Below are positions 35,743 to 46,583 of a stretch of DNA of 64,000 nucleotides, one piece after another. Numbering within the stretch: the first letter of the stretch is position 1; the number at the start of each line of letters is the position of its first letter. Origin of the DNA: Coturnix japonica (taxonomy: Eukaryota; Chordata; Aves; Galliformes; Phasianidae); contig NC_029532.1 in the NCBI RefSeq assembly GCF_001577835.2, forward strand, positions 124,001 through 188,000, read 5' to 3'. The position numbers and the translations under genes were made by a program. The notes under the pieces are model-generated. The model saw only the letters and a program-made list of their open reading frames with translations, was not told the DNA's origin and made no database searches.

Positions 35743-36741
35743 TCACAGTGGGTCACCTTCCGCAAGGTGAGGGCAGAGGTTGCTCTGCCTTTGGGGGACC
35801 TTAGGAAAGCCCCTGCATAGGGCTTTCCTGATGGCCCCCTGGAACTCATTGTTTCTTAAGCTGTAGATGATGGGGTTCAGCATGGGGGTTATAATGGCGT
35901 ACAGCAGGGCGAGGATCTTGTTCATCTTGGTGCTGCTGGATCGAGGCATCAGGTATGTAACAGCCCCAGTGCCAAAGAACAGGGTCACCACAATCAGGTG
36001 GGAAGTGCAGGTGGCAAAGGCCTTCTGCCTCCCTGCTCCCTTCCGCAGCACAACCTGGAGGATGTGAACATAGGATGCAAGAGTAAGGAGGAAAGAGCCC
36101 ATGGCAATAGTCGCAGCCAAAGCATATGAGACAGCCTTGTTGAGAAGAATGTTATGGCTGCAGGACACTTCCAGCAAGAAGGGGATCTCGCAGAACAAGT
36201 GGTTGATCACAATGGGCCCACAGAAATGTAAGTGGGCTGCGAGGAGGGCCTGGATCAGAGACGAGAAGGAGCCACTCAGCCATGAGACAGCCACCAGGTA
36301 GCAGCAGATCTTCTTGCTCATGAGTGCTGTGTAGTGGAGGGGGCAGCAGATGGCCAGGTACCGATCATAGGCCATGGCAGCCAGGAGCACACACTCAGAG
36401 CCCCCAAAGCAAAGGAAGAAGTAGATCTGTGTGATGCAGCCTGCCAAGGAAATGGTCTTCTGTGCTGAGAAGGAATCTCTGAGGATCTTAGGGAGCGTGA
36501 CAGAGGAGTAGCAGATGTCCAGGAAGGAGAGGTGGCCCAGGAAGTAGTACATGGGGGACTGCAGGTGAGTATTCAGCCAGACCAGAGTCACTACGAGTAG
36601 GTTCCCCAACACAGTCACCAGGTAAATGAGAGAGAAGCCCATGCAGAGGGATACCTGTGTTTTGTAGGCAGTAGAAAACCCCGAGAGAAGAAATGAGGTG
36701 GGGCTGCTGAGATTTCTCTTCTGCAGGGACTCGAGGTTCAT
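35743..36741 (-). CDS. olfactory receptor, class II (tetrapod type), intact
   Basis: This is an odorant-sensing GPCR of olfactory sensory neurons. The 332-residue intronless coding region keeps the family landmarks in order: amino-terminal sequon NLS (Asn10), first-span GN, SPMYYFLGHLSFLDICY around residues 62-78, the extracellular Cys102, MAYDRYLAI at 123-131, KAFATCTSHL before span 6, and PMLNPIIYSLRN in span 7. I see no frame damage. The Met at 36741 is chosen because it gives the normal amino-terminal length and follows directly on CCCACAG, a splice acceptor, as expected when OR coding exons follow 5' UTR exons. The frame is open further upstream. The sequence is unlike the large bird gamma-c (OR14-like) group as I recall it, and I cannot name the subfamily. 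It stands alone between NPDC1 and the lipocalins. Confidence 0.92.
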   Translation of the reverse strand: MNLESLQKRNLSSPTSFLLSGFSTAYKTQVSLCMGFSLIYLVTVLGNLLVVTLVWLNTHLQSPMYYFLGHLSFLDICYSSVTLPKILRDSFSAQKTISLAGCITQIYFFLCFGGSECVLLAAMAYDRYLAICCPLHYTALMSKKICCYLVAVSWLSGSFSSLIQALLAAHLHFCGPIVINHLFCEIPFLLEVSCSHNILLNKAVSYALAATIAMGSFLLTLASYVHILQVVLRKGAGRQKAFATCTSHLIVVTLFFGTGAVTYLMPRSSSTKMNKILALLYAIITPMLNPIIYSLRNNEFQGAIRKALCRGFPKVPQRQSNLCPHLAEGDPL

Positions 36742-37119
36742 CTGTGGGGAGAGCAAGAAGAGATACAGGGCAAGCAAAAGGAGGTGAAAACTTAGTCCTG
36801 CCATGGGACATCTCCAGCCCTCTGTCCTTCTGTGTCGTGGACTGAAGCTGTGCCACGGTCTCTGGTAGTCCTTACATCTCACAACTGGCTCAAAGGGCTC
36901 TGAGATGTAGAGATAATGGTAGCTGGGAAAGCAGCACAGCTAAACAAAAGGCTCATCTCTGACTTAGGAAGAGCAGATGGCCTGTAGGAAATAACACTAA
37001 TGGTTGTGGCTTCAGGCGAAGCCAGCATGGAGGAACTCAAACTACATGAAGTGTCCGAGAACAGCAGATATTCCTGGAGGTCAGAGAAATAGCTGCTGTA
37101 ACCAGAGCAGACTGTGGAG

Positions 37120-37180
37120 AATCAGAGAATCGTAGAATGGCTGGAGTTGGAAGGAATCTCAAAGATCATCTAATTCTAGG
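37120..37180 (-). mobile_element. CR1 LINE 3'-end fragment (reverse orientation)
   Basis: The plus strand reads as the reverse complement of the CR1 3' terminus: AGAATCGTAGAATGG, then GTTGGAAGGAATCTCAAAGA and TCATCTAATTC. In element sense its 3' end is therefore on the left. It is diverged and severely 5'-truncated, as usual for this avian non-LTR element. Confidence 0.75.
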
Positions 37181-37726
37181 AGAGTGCAAGAAAGGGAGAT
37201 GGGGAAGGGGAACACAGCACAACACACTGAAAGACACTGGGTCCAAAAGACTTCCTGGATCCAAAATCATCTTGGGAAGGAGGGGAAGAAAGATCTGCCC
37301 AGAGCTCTCAGCCAGAACGCAGCAAGGACAAAGCCTTGGGAGCGAAACTCTGCCAGAAGAGTAACTCTTTGGAGGGGAGAGGCTATAAATCACTGCCTGG
37401 TGTATAAGAGGCATCTCAAATACCATTGGATGTGTCATCTCACACGTTTTTACCAGGTCACAGCACGAAGGGAGCTGATGGGGTTTTTGTTCTTGTTCCT
37501 GAAAAACAGGCTGCTTATAGAAAAGCTATTTGTAGAAAATAACTTCAGCTGGAGTAAGCATGAGTCAGTGTCATTCTGTGTAAATGGGAAGATCAATAAG
37601 AGCAGAAGCTGGACAGATTTGGGAATCCAAGCACGCAAACATAGAAAATGGACGCTCTGTGAAGCCAAAGGTAAAACCTGCCTAAAACTCCGTCCTGAGC
37701 TGGGGGAGAGGCTGGCAGAGCAGAAC

Positions 37727-37782
37727 TGTTGGACAAGATGATCTTCAGAAGTTCCTTCCAACTTCAACCATTCTGTGATTCA
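37727..37782 (+). mobile_element. CR1 LINE 3'-end fragment (forward orientation)
   Basis: GTTGGACAAGATGATCTTCA, then GAAGTTCCTTCCAACTTCAA and CCATTCTGTGATTC match the CR1 3' terminus in forward orientation, with the 3' end on the right. It faces away from the fragment at 37120; the roughly 550 bp between are not clearly CR1. Confidence 0.75.
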
Positions 37783-38886
37783 AGCAAGCAAGCAGCATAC
37801 ATGCACTAAGGACAGTGTTTGGAACAAGTGGAACGCCTGCAAGGAAATAAAAGAAAAAGCCCTAAGAAAAATCTCCACTGATAGATGAAGGAATACAGGG
37901 AGATAACGAAAACTGTGTGAAGTCTTAAGAGATGGATGTTAATGGGAACTGGCAGTGCGCAGGAGCTCTGAGACCAGAAGTGTGCCCACAGGGACCTCAG
38001 CCAGATACCCAGCAGTTCAGCCAGTCTTGAGTAATGACAAATCATGAGTGTGGAAGAGAAGCCAAACTGCCCTTGGCAACAGCAGGAATGGTTTGTAATC
38101 TATGTGAGAAAATACCGATACCAAAGTACATTAGTGAGACCTGCTGGGTGGTGCACAGGGAGTGAGGAGCCCGCTGGAGCAGGAGGGAGCTGCTTTGCTG
38201 TGGCACTGAGCCTGGCAAAAGGAGAGTCAATGGAGGGGGCATGGCATTACACAGTCATTCTAGAGAAGCAGAGCCCAAAAGGGAGGGGGCTCCTGCATGG
38301 GGAGCAGAGCCCTACGCCAGAGCATGGTGCTGTGAGCAAATGGCATACAAGTGGCACCTTCATTTCATTTTCCAATAACTATACAGGTTTGCAATTAAAT
38401 CTGCAGTCATTGGAAATGTCTGTTTGCCTTTCTGCTAATTAAATTGCTTTTGATTTGCTACCAAACCTAACACGAGACAGGTGAGCTCAAGATAGAGTGG
38501 GGAGCAGCAGATCAGCACTCTGCTTCACAGAGCACATGCCTACGCTGTGGTCTCACTAGGTTTGCAGAGCCACATCACGGCAAGGCTGGGAGCAGATGGC
38601 AAATGCTGCAGCCCACAAGCAAGCAATGTTTGTGCCTGCACACAGCAGTGTTTGCAGAAAGGGCAGGGTTCCTCTGGTGCTACAAACAGGAGAGCTGCAG
38701 ATGGGTGAACTTTGAGATGTACCCCAGGGCAGTGAGTATTCAACAGGCTTCCAAGTAGCACTGCAAATATACATATCTGCCAGTTCTGGCCTTGCAGGAC
38801 CATGTGTGGTGTGAATTCCTTCCCTCCTTGACGCTATAGATGTCCCATCCTCAAGCACTTGCATTGCTTGTTGGCTGGGGACACCT

Positions 38887-39066
38887 GATCATAGGATCAT
38901 AGAATCATAGAATTGCTCAGGTTGGAAAAGACCTTAAAGATCAAGTCCAACTGCAACCTAACCATACTATCCTAACTCTAACAGCCCTAAATCATGTCCC
39001 TGAGCACCACATCTAGATGGTACTCAAACACATCCAGGGATGACCCAGTGCCCACAAGGCTTACCT
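38887..39066 (-). mobile_element. CR1 LINE 3'-end fragment (reverse orientation)
   Basis: The block begins with ATCATAGGATCATAGAATCA (the short terminal repeat of CR1) followed by TTGCTCAGGTTGGAAAAGAC, CTTAAAGATCAAGTCCAACT and, further on, CTGAGCACCACAT and ACACATCCAGGGATG. This is a typical 5'-truncated chicken CR1 tail on the minus strand, about 180 bp long. Confidence 0.9.
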
Positions 39067-41542
39067 GGAGCTGATGCTTCCTCTCTTCACACCAGGTGTA
39101 TCTGGCAGCACCAGCAGTCTGGGTGAATTTGATATAACCCTCAAAAGCATGTGGGAAAAGATCCCCTGTTACAGCAGAGCGTGTAATTGCTCAGGCACAG
39201 CCACTGAGGCGGAGTGGATTGGGATGCTGTGGGAGCACACAGAGAGCAAAGGCAACAGAGTCCTGAGGATGCTGTGTCAGCACCCCTGCGAAGGGGCCTC
39301 AGACCTCCAGAGGCTGGGACTTGGGCTGGTCTGAAGCTTCCTGAGCATCTTGTCAGCTGCACACACACAGCACTGATCCCACTGTAGAACTTGGGTAGTG
39401 CTGCAGGCTCTGCAGCCCTATTGACTTTGAGAAACCCATGAGAAACAGCCTGAGTCTGGAAATATGTCCAAGGTAGGCTTTTCTGTCTGCACTCTCCTTT
39501 CCCAGCTTGTTTTCCTCATTTTTGTGATCAAGAATAGCTTTCTTTGATAACCCTGGTTACTTCTAGGCAACTGGTCTGGATAGAAGAGTGACTTATGTAG
39601 TTCCAGCAAGTCAAGGTGCACTGCTTCTCTGCTTCTCTTGCATCTTCAAGTATAGGGATATATATATATCCTAACACACTTTTGAAGACCTGATCCAGTG
39701 TGGGACCATCTTCATTATGAAAAACCATTTACTTCTGTCCAACAGAGATTTTCCATGTTACAGCTTGTGTCTGTTGCCCTTTGCCTTGCCATGCTGTACC
39801 CCAGGCAAAGCACCTTCTCCATGTTCTCCCTTTGAAGGACATGTTGGAGATAGCAGTCAGACATCTCTTCTGAAGGCCAACCCAGCCCAGCTCTCAGCCT
39901 CCCATCAGACACGCTGTGCTGCAGGCCCTGATCAGTTTAATACCCCTTTCTCCCTCCCTCCCAGCTATACTTGCTGCATTAGCAATGGCCTTTCCTGCAC
40001 TGTGGAGCCCCAGAGTGGGCCCTTCTTTCCAGGGGCACTTCCACAAGTGCTCCTTGAGCTGTAGCCACTCTTCATTGACTCAGACCAGGTTGCACTGGTT
40101 GCCTGCTGCATGTGGTGCACCTTGTTGCCCTCTGTTGTGGCATGGGGTTAACCTTCCCAGGGGCAAGATTTTGCAACAGCTTTGGCTGAACATCAGGGGT
40201 TTGTACTTCCCTGTTTCTGTGGGCCACCAAAGCCTCTCTGAATGGCAGCAGTCTGCCAGCGCATCCCAGAGCTTTGCTGTCCCCAAGGGACACATTGTCA
40301 CCAATAGTGGGCACTGTAGGACTGACACATCTTCATGTGTGTTGGGAGATGCTGGCGCTGACAGCCTGGGAAGTCCCCAGCCATGTTGTTTCACACCTTC
40401 AGGTCACTAGACATGTTCCATTGGCTGTGTTGGGTCAGCCGGTCGTAGAGACAAAGCATTAAACCACACCCTATTGTGATCCAGGTTGAAAATAACCACA
40501 TGACTTCAACAGAACCTCTGGAGGAAGCAGGAATGCCCAAAGCCTGTTGTGTCCCCAGTGCCAGTGTCTCATGAAGTAATGGCCCAAAGGGCACCTTGCT
40601 GCCCCAGCAACAGTCAGTTCTCAGTTGGCATCATTAAAAGTTTCTTAACTTCTGCAGCCTCAACTTCTGAAAAGGGCTTGTTGTGCCACTGCAGTGCCTG
40701 GAGACAGGAGCTATATTTGCCCCTGAACAAACTTGGGAAGAAAACTGTTTATTCCTATGTGGGGCTCAGGCCCAGCGCAGAGGCGTCAATAGACAGTAAT
40801 TGGCAATTTAAGAGTAACTCACTCCTGACCCAGGAAAGTTCAGGTGGATTGTGTCTCTGCTGCAGTCATTGCCCAGTGGCACAGGTCCCCACAGGGAGCA
40901 GATCCCAAGACAGATGGGCTGAGGGATGGCTCAGTTGGGCTGGCATAAGCCAGGTCCCATGTTCAGCAGCACCTGGGGAAGCCCATGGTCTCATCCCATG
41001 TGATCCGAGATGGATGGATGAGATCCGACTCCTGCTGCAATGACCATCCCACCAGCCACAGACAGTGATGCCCAGCACACAAAATAGGGCATCCATGAGG
41101 TTCTAACATGTGGATGCTCCGTGTGGTTGGATATGCACCCATGAGACAAGCTGCAGAGGTTTTAGGGTGTGGAATGGCTAAGAGCCTCTGGGTTATGAGC
41201 CTCTGTCAGGGCTTGGTTCATAGGGCTGGAAGCAAAAGGTTGTTCTCATTACAGCCAGCACTGTGCTTAGTGCCAGAGATGCTCCAATACATCGTATTGT
41301 GAGAGGTAGATTGTGATTTTGCAGTGAAAGTTTCCAGTTGTTTTTGTATGTAGCGAAGGATAAGTAACCTTTTACAAAAAAAACTGCTGAACAGAGTGAA
41401 GTTGAGACAGGGGTGTTTTGACCTAGGTAAAATTGGCACAGGCACTAGGACAAAGGAGAGACAGGATGAGTGAAAATGTTGCCCTCCTATCGCCACAGGA
41501 AGTCCAGAACTCACCCAAAAACAATGTTACAATGGTAACAGA

Positions 41543-41622
41543 CATGTAGCTATGGAAGCGTAATGTAGCCATGGAAGTGTAAATGTAGCCATGGAACTGA
41601 AAAGTAGCAGTGTAAGTGTACC
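41543..41622. repeat. 20-bp imperfect tandem repeat (ATGTAGCCATGGAAGTGTAA-like)
   Basis: About four diverged 20-bp units are visible, with cores ATGTAGCTATGGAAGCG, ATGTAGCCATGGAAGTG, ATGTAGCCATGGAACTG and AGTAGCAGTGTAAGTG. It is an old minisatellite in intergenic DNA. Confidence 0.7.
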
Positions 41623-41856
41623 ATAGCAATAGCATCTGAAGTTTGTAAACCAGAGATGCTCAAGCAATGAGAGCCGGGAAAGGTTTTCCCTGTACCAAAC
41701 CCAGGTTGTGTAACGGGCTGGATTTCACTGACCAGTTGTGCAATTTCTCCCTTGTCAGTAGAGGGTGTGCAGCCCTTATTGCAACAGTGAATGAGCTGCT
41801 CTTCACAGAGATCTTGGCCTGGTTGGAAACTTCTGATCTTTTTATTTTTGAATGGG

Positions 41857-41920
41857 AAATAAAATAAAATAAAATAAAATAAAATAAAATAAAATAAAAT
41901 AAAATAAAATAAAATAAAAA
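41857..41920. repeat. (AAAAT)n microsatellite
   Basis: About 12 nearly perfect units of the pentamer AAAAT/TAAAA are seen. It may be the decayed A-rich tail of a retroposed sequence, but no body is recognisable beside it. Confidence 0.95.
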
Positions 41921-42449
41921 AGTCGGGAGGATTAAACACCACGTATGGCACAGAGACAGAGGCAACGAGCCTCGAGGCAAAGCCACGTGCGTGCCCAGCA
42001 TTCTCGGGAGCACAGCAGGTTCTGAGCTGTTCCTGTCCAGATTGAGCAGGAGGGCAAATTCCTGCAGGAAGCACTGGGCTTCTTTCCAAAGCAGGCAGAG
42101 GTGATGCTGCCTCTGGAAGTCCCGGTGGGATCCCCTGTCCAACCACTGCTGGGATGTGTCCAGCTCCCACTTCTGCTCAGCACCAAGGCCGGGAGGGGAA
42201 ATTTCTCACCCGTATTTTCCCAGTCCCTGTGCTGGGGAAGGAGCAGCTGGGAAAATCCCGACGAGCTCCGTGCTGGGACAGACCCTGCCCACGTCCTCGC
42301 CAGCAGAGAGCAGCAGGGAGGCAGATCCGCTGGGGTGAGCTCACTGCCGGACCGCCCTGGGATGTTTTCTTTCCACCCGCAAACCCCAGGACAGCAGGCG
42401 GCAGCACCTACCCAGACTCCCCAGATTCTCCCCAGACAGTTACACCAGA

Positions 42450-42611
42450 CCCTTGGGAAAGTTTCTGTTTATTTAAGCAAAAAGGACGGACCGTGCTGGT
42501 GAAGCAGGAGATGCCTCAGAGCCATGATATGGGTGGCAGAGCAGCAGCCTGGAGCTTTGGCACATTAGTCTTGCTTTGTCTGGGAAGCAGCATCCATCAG
42601 CACCATCCATC
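42450..42611 (-). other. EXFABP 3' untranslated exon 7
   Basis: On the minus strand a splice acceptor (TTCTCCACAG) ends at 42612 and a canonical AATAAA lies at 42468-42473. The donor that immediately follows the EXFABP stop codon (TAG then gtgagt at 43171) implies a final noncoding exon, and this is the best fit. Its right boundary follows from the acceptor; the left is approximate. Confidence 0.6.
42468..42473 (-). terminator. EXFABP polyadenylation signal (minus strand)
   Basis: Minus-strand AATAAA lies near the end of the inferred noncoding exon 7. Confidence 0.7.
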
Positions 42612-43171
42612 CTGTGGAGAACAGCCAGGAGATGTGCGCTGAGTATTTGAGGTGGGAGGCCAATGGAGCTGGTATGGCCTTCCTCTGCTCTCTGGGCTTC
42701 AGCCATCTCCAGGGATGAGTTTCTAGCCTACCCGTATGACTAAATATGCACAGCCGTGATGGGAAATGAATGCTAGGGCTGCCCAGTGGGCTGAAAGCCA
42801 GCACGTTTTGCATGGTGAGACACAAACCCCGATTTGCCAGCTTTACTGGCTCATTTCACTGCAGTCCCTTTGGTACAATTCAGTGTCCTGGCTCTTGCCA
42901 CTGGATGGACTCAGCAGCCATTTCTCCACTTGGCAGGTTTTGGTTTGGGTGTCGCTGCCAACCATCAGGCATCTGCATCTCCATTGCACCCCTGTGCTTC
43001 CCAATGCAGAGCAGCTCCATCCTACCTGTACGTGTGCTCCAGCACATCTTCAAACAACTTGGCCTCCAGAGAAATTCGGGGAACTCATGATGGCCCCGTG
43101 TTAGGGTACCAAAGGGGGAATTTCCAGATGAGGATATATTGCAAATGCTGTATTGCACTGCAGCAACTCAC

Positions 43172-45415
43172 CTACACTTCATCAACGGTGCATTCCTCTG
43201 TGGAAATAAAGAGCAAGGCTGAGTGCAGGGCTGTGGTCTTGCCAGTCCCATTTAGCACCCACAGCAGGAGGCAGACAGCCCAGGAACGTGAGCAAGACAG
43301 AAGTCACAGTGTGCCAAGCCCCTCATCGCCTCCTGGCTGGCCATCCTACCAACCAGTCCCTGCCAGCCCACTCAGCCTCGTGGCTCCAAACAGTGCTTGG
43401 CCACACTCACCCTGTCTGGGCAGCATGGCGACCATCTCATCCGTGTAGTTCCGCTCCCCAGCAAGCTTCCTGAAGATCGCTGTGGCTGCAGGGCTCACCT
43501 CAGGGCTTCTGCCTGAAGGCAAGGAAGGAATCAGCTGCTGGCTGGGTGGGACACGTGATGCCCCGGCACCAGGACCACCGAGCAGCCCAGTATCTCTTGG
43601 ATCCCATGCCCACCCTTTCTGACCTCTCCTTGCAGCAGGACCCCAGCTCTTTGCTCTGTTTCACCAGATGACTTACCAAGGCCATGGATACTTGGCACAG
43701 TGCAGAAACCTGAGACCCAGCCCTAAACTGCTGTTCCTTCCACTACCCCCTGCCTTGATCCATCCCCTAAACCAGAACTGGCACATGGGCACTTTCAGCA
43801 CAAGATGTCTCCATGTCCCATCACCCCCTGGCCCCTCACGCCCACATCTCCATCTTGACCACGCACTGTAGAGCCTCATCATGTGCCGGGTCCTTCCATC
43901 CTTCACCCTAGTTGCATAGATTACTGCATAGCTCTTGTAGTCAGTGTCCAGCACCTCCACCTTTTTCTCGGCTTCCTCTGAAAAAGGACATGGAGCAAAG
44001 TGAAAAATTTTCTATATTCTCCTGAGAGCTCCCATGCTGCAGAAGGACTAAAATGTCCATTCATTGATCCACCCAGCCCATATTTTTGCTGCATCCCCCC
44101 TCCTGGCTTTCCCTCTTGGTAAGGCTCCTCTAAAAGCCTGGGGAGCCCACAGATCATGGCACAGATCAGCAGAGCAACCGGGACCTCGAGTGCAGGAGGG
44201 GCTGGGGGTGGCCACTATGAGCAGTAGAACAGCCTGGGCCAATTTGGGACTTGCACTTGGGTAGGGGATGGAGGAAAGCACTGCTGTTTTGTTCCCGCTG
44301 CAGAACAACTCTGCTTCGCCCACATTTAGGCTCAATTGGTATGAGGCTGTCCTCCTGCAAGAAGCTTCCCAGCAGGAGCCACTGCTGGTGGGACATGGCC
44401 TTGGTGTGGACTGGTGTTGAGTGGGTGGTTGGGACCAGTGGTGGGGGATCTCCCAGGTCCCAGGGACAGTCAGTGTGTCCCTGATTCCGCCCACAACTCT
44501 GTCCCCACTCACCTGAGTAGTAGACTTCACCATCATCACTGGTCTTCTTGAAGGTTGTCTCCCATTTTCTGCACCCATTTGGTCTGCAAGGCAAGGAAGA
44601 ATCCCCTGTTATACAGCCTCAAGGTGTGCTCAGAGCCACCTGGTTTTGTCCCTGCTGCACTGTGGTTCCGCAGCCCAGGACACAAGCACTGCAGTTGGGG
44701 TCACACCTCCAAAACAGGAGATGCTGACAGAGGATGGTGTGTCCTGGGGAGAGCTGCCACTCATGCAGCAATGGGTGCCAGAGCAGGACAGAGAGAGCAG
44801 AACCTGGCACTTATATGGGGCAGCAGAGGAGACCTTCAGCTGCTGACAGCTCGTGCCCCAGTTCAGTCTCCCTCCAGGTTTGTGGGCATAATGGGTAGGG
44901 GCACCTGGGTGGGCACCCACTAACCAAAGCCCAGGGAGAGAAGCACTCAGCACTTACTTGGGGACTGCATAGGAGACCTTCAGCTCGTCCTCTCCTAGGA
45001 AAGAGATTCTGGCCATTGCCATCTTCATCTTGTCCTTCTCACGCAGGAAGAACTCGGTGTTGGAGGCCAGAGCAACAACATACCATTTCCCTGCAATCTG
45101 GCAGTGGGAATGGGCTGTGAGCCTGGAGGACCTGGCAGGATGTGTTCCTTTCTGGGCACCTGCATCCCATACAGGCATCTAAACCCCTGCTGCATCACTG
45201 TGCTGGGTGTGCAGTGCTTCCAGCGCTGGCTGCGGTGTCCCCAACTATCCCCAGCAACCACAAGGTCCTCCCATCCCCACCCTGGTGAGCAGAGCCCACA
45301 GTCCCTTCCCCATTACTCCGCAGGTCACCTCGCTCCTGTCCGGCACTGTGGCAGCAGCCTTTGCATGCAGCAAGCAGAGCAGGGCCAGCCCCAGGCTCAG
45401 TGCCAGCGTCCTCAT
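43172..45415 (-). CDS. EXFABP: EXFABP, extracellular fatty acid-binding protein (Ex-FABP, p20K, Ch21)
   Basis: This secreted lipocalin of cartilage, muscle, heart and inflamed tissue binds long-chain fatty acids and lysophospholipids and, as a siderocalin, bacterial catecholate siderophores. Coding exons are 45329-45415, 44958-45097, 44513-44583, 43867-43977, 43411-43512 and 43172-43197, totalling 178 aa, the known length. The signal peptide is MRTLALSLGLALLCLLHAKA. The lipocalin motif is IAGKWYVV (residues 30-37). Cys80 (NGCRKW) and Cys173 (EECTVDEV) form the usual disulfide. The later motif LDTDYKSYAVIYATR is intact. Compared with chicken Ex-FABP as I remember it, differences are few (such as EEAEKK for EEAKKK and GRTRH for GRTLH), so the species is chicken or close to it. 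The residue aligned with the PTGDS catalytic Cys is Ala. A donor directly follows the stop, pointing to the noncoding exon 7. A TATA box lies about 56 bp before the start codon. Confidence 0.97.
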
Positions 45416-45470
45416 CTCGTGCAGCCTCCGGCGTCACCGCGGGATGTGGACCGGTCCCGGTGCTGTTGGC

Positions 45471-45476
45471 TTTATA
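45471..45476 (-). promoter_or_regulatory. EXFABP TATA box
   Basis: Minus-strand TATAAA sits 56 bp upstream of the ATG, a spacing that fits a short 5' UTR. It makes this a TATA-driven, tissue-regulated promoter without a CpG island. Confidence 0.75.
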
Positions 45477-45486
45477 GGGCTGTGCT

Positions 45487-45504
45487 CCCCCCCCCCCCCC
45501 CCCC
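45487..45504. repeat. 18-base homopolymer C run just upstream of the EXFABP TATA box
   Basis: There are eighteen consecutive C on plus (G on the EXFABP sense strand), 10 bases upstream of the TATA box. The length may be imprecise because such runs are hard to sequence. In sense direction it could form G-quadruplex-type structure. Confidence 0.85.
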
Positions 45505-46354
45505 GTGCCCCCACACCGCGTGCTGTGCTGCACGGAGAGTGCTGCTATTGTTGGCATGGGGTGAGGTTGGCTGTGAGAGCTGAAACCATCCCATGGTAAA
45601 CAGAGTCTTACGGAAAGAGGAAAGTGTTGCAAGGCCTGAGGAGGGGTCTGAGCAGTGGGGTTGCAGGGCTGCTATTGCACCACAGCTGGAAATGAAGATT
45701 TTCTTGTGTCAGAACAAAGGTACTTCTTGTTTCCCAGCTGAGAACTGCCGGGAAAATCAGGAAGGTAATTCCTGGCACAGCGTCCACGGGGCTGCCCCAG
45801 TACAACAGTGACCGACATCTGCCCCGAGGCCACTCCAGCTGTCAGCCCCACGCCTGGGTGGCAGTACAGGATTCCAGCGTGCTGCTGTCATGTGTGCCCA
45901 CCTGGCCAGGATATGCTGCCCCTCTACCCTGGCTTCTATGGGCTCCAAAGTTCCAAAGGGCTCATGTTGCATCCTCACAATCCCCACACCCAGGAGTGTG
46001 CTGAGGGACCCAACTTCCTCAGCCACCACATGCTGAGTTATGCAGAGGGGATGGGGGCACAGTCCTACTGCCCCCACAGCTCTTTGCCAGCAGGTAGATG
46101 GGGCGGTGGGTGGTAGTAGATGTGGGGGCCATGATTAGACTTGGGGCAGCCCTTTGCCCACCTGTGCAGGGAGCTGGGTCTCATGGGGGCTGCCTGCTGC
46201 CCACTCTGCCCAGCTGGGCTCCCCACACTTGGGAGAGCTCTGCAAACCACACAGCAAAGGATCCCCCAGACTGCCCTGTGGTGTTGGAGGGATGGGTTTG
46301 GTGCAGGGCTGCTGGTAGCCCCCAGCCCTGACAACAAAAGCACTGAGCTCAGGG
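45505..46354. other. spacer between EXFABP promoter and CAL-gamma 3' end
   Basis: No coding or RNA gene is seen. The stretch is the upstream region of EXFABP and the downstream flank of the next lipocalin. Confidence 0.5.
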
Positions 46355-46500
46355 GCAGCTTCTGCACTTGTTTATTTTGATCAGAGAGGTGTGCTCCCAG
46401 CACGGAGCAGCAGGACTGGGAGGGTGGGGAGGGTCAGCATGGAGCGGGCACTGAGCACTGAGCCAGCTCCCAGGGGCACAGCCTTGTGTCAGCCCCTCAG
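46355..46500 (-). other. CAL-gamma-like final exon 7 (mostly 3' UTR)
   Basis: A minus-strand acceptor (CTTCCCTGCAG) precedes 46500 and AATAAA lies at 46371-46376. If exon 6 is spliced at the donor overlapping its stop codon, the first four bases of this exon (CTGA) complete a new stop codon and everything after is untranslated. Confidence 0.55.
46371..46376 (-). terminator. CAL-gamma-like polyadenylation signal (minus strand)
   Basis: Minus-strand AATAAA lies about 125 bases into the inferred last exon. Confidence 0.7.
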
Positions 46501-46583
46501 CTGCAGGGAAGCAGGACGGATGGACAGACAGACGGGGGTCAGGAGGCACTTGGAGGGGCTGCACGTCCTTGCTCATCCTGTGC

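Larger units (their letters stand above)
36742..42449. other. gene-poor stretch between the olfactory receptor and EXFABP
   Basis: Apart from the three CR1 fragments and the two repeats listed separately, I find no gene. Open frames are short and have no recognisable domain. Untranslated first exon(s) of the olfactory receptor probably lie just right of 36742 but cannot be placed. Confidence 0.5.

Noticed and set aside
36742-36882. Amino-terminal extension of the olfactory receptor frame
   Set aside because: It would add about 47 residues before the normal receptor start, and a splice acceptor lies right before the chosen Met.
40125-40240. TGTTGTGGCATGGGGTTAACC, resembling the start of some avian LTRs
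   Set aside because: The match stops after about 20 bases; no paired end or target duplication was found.
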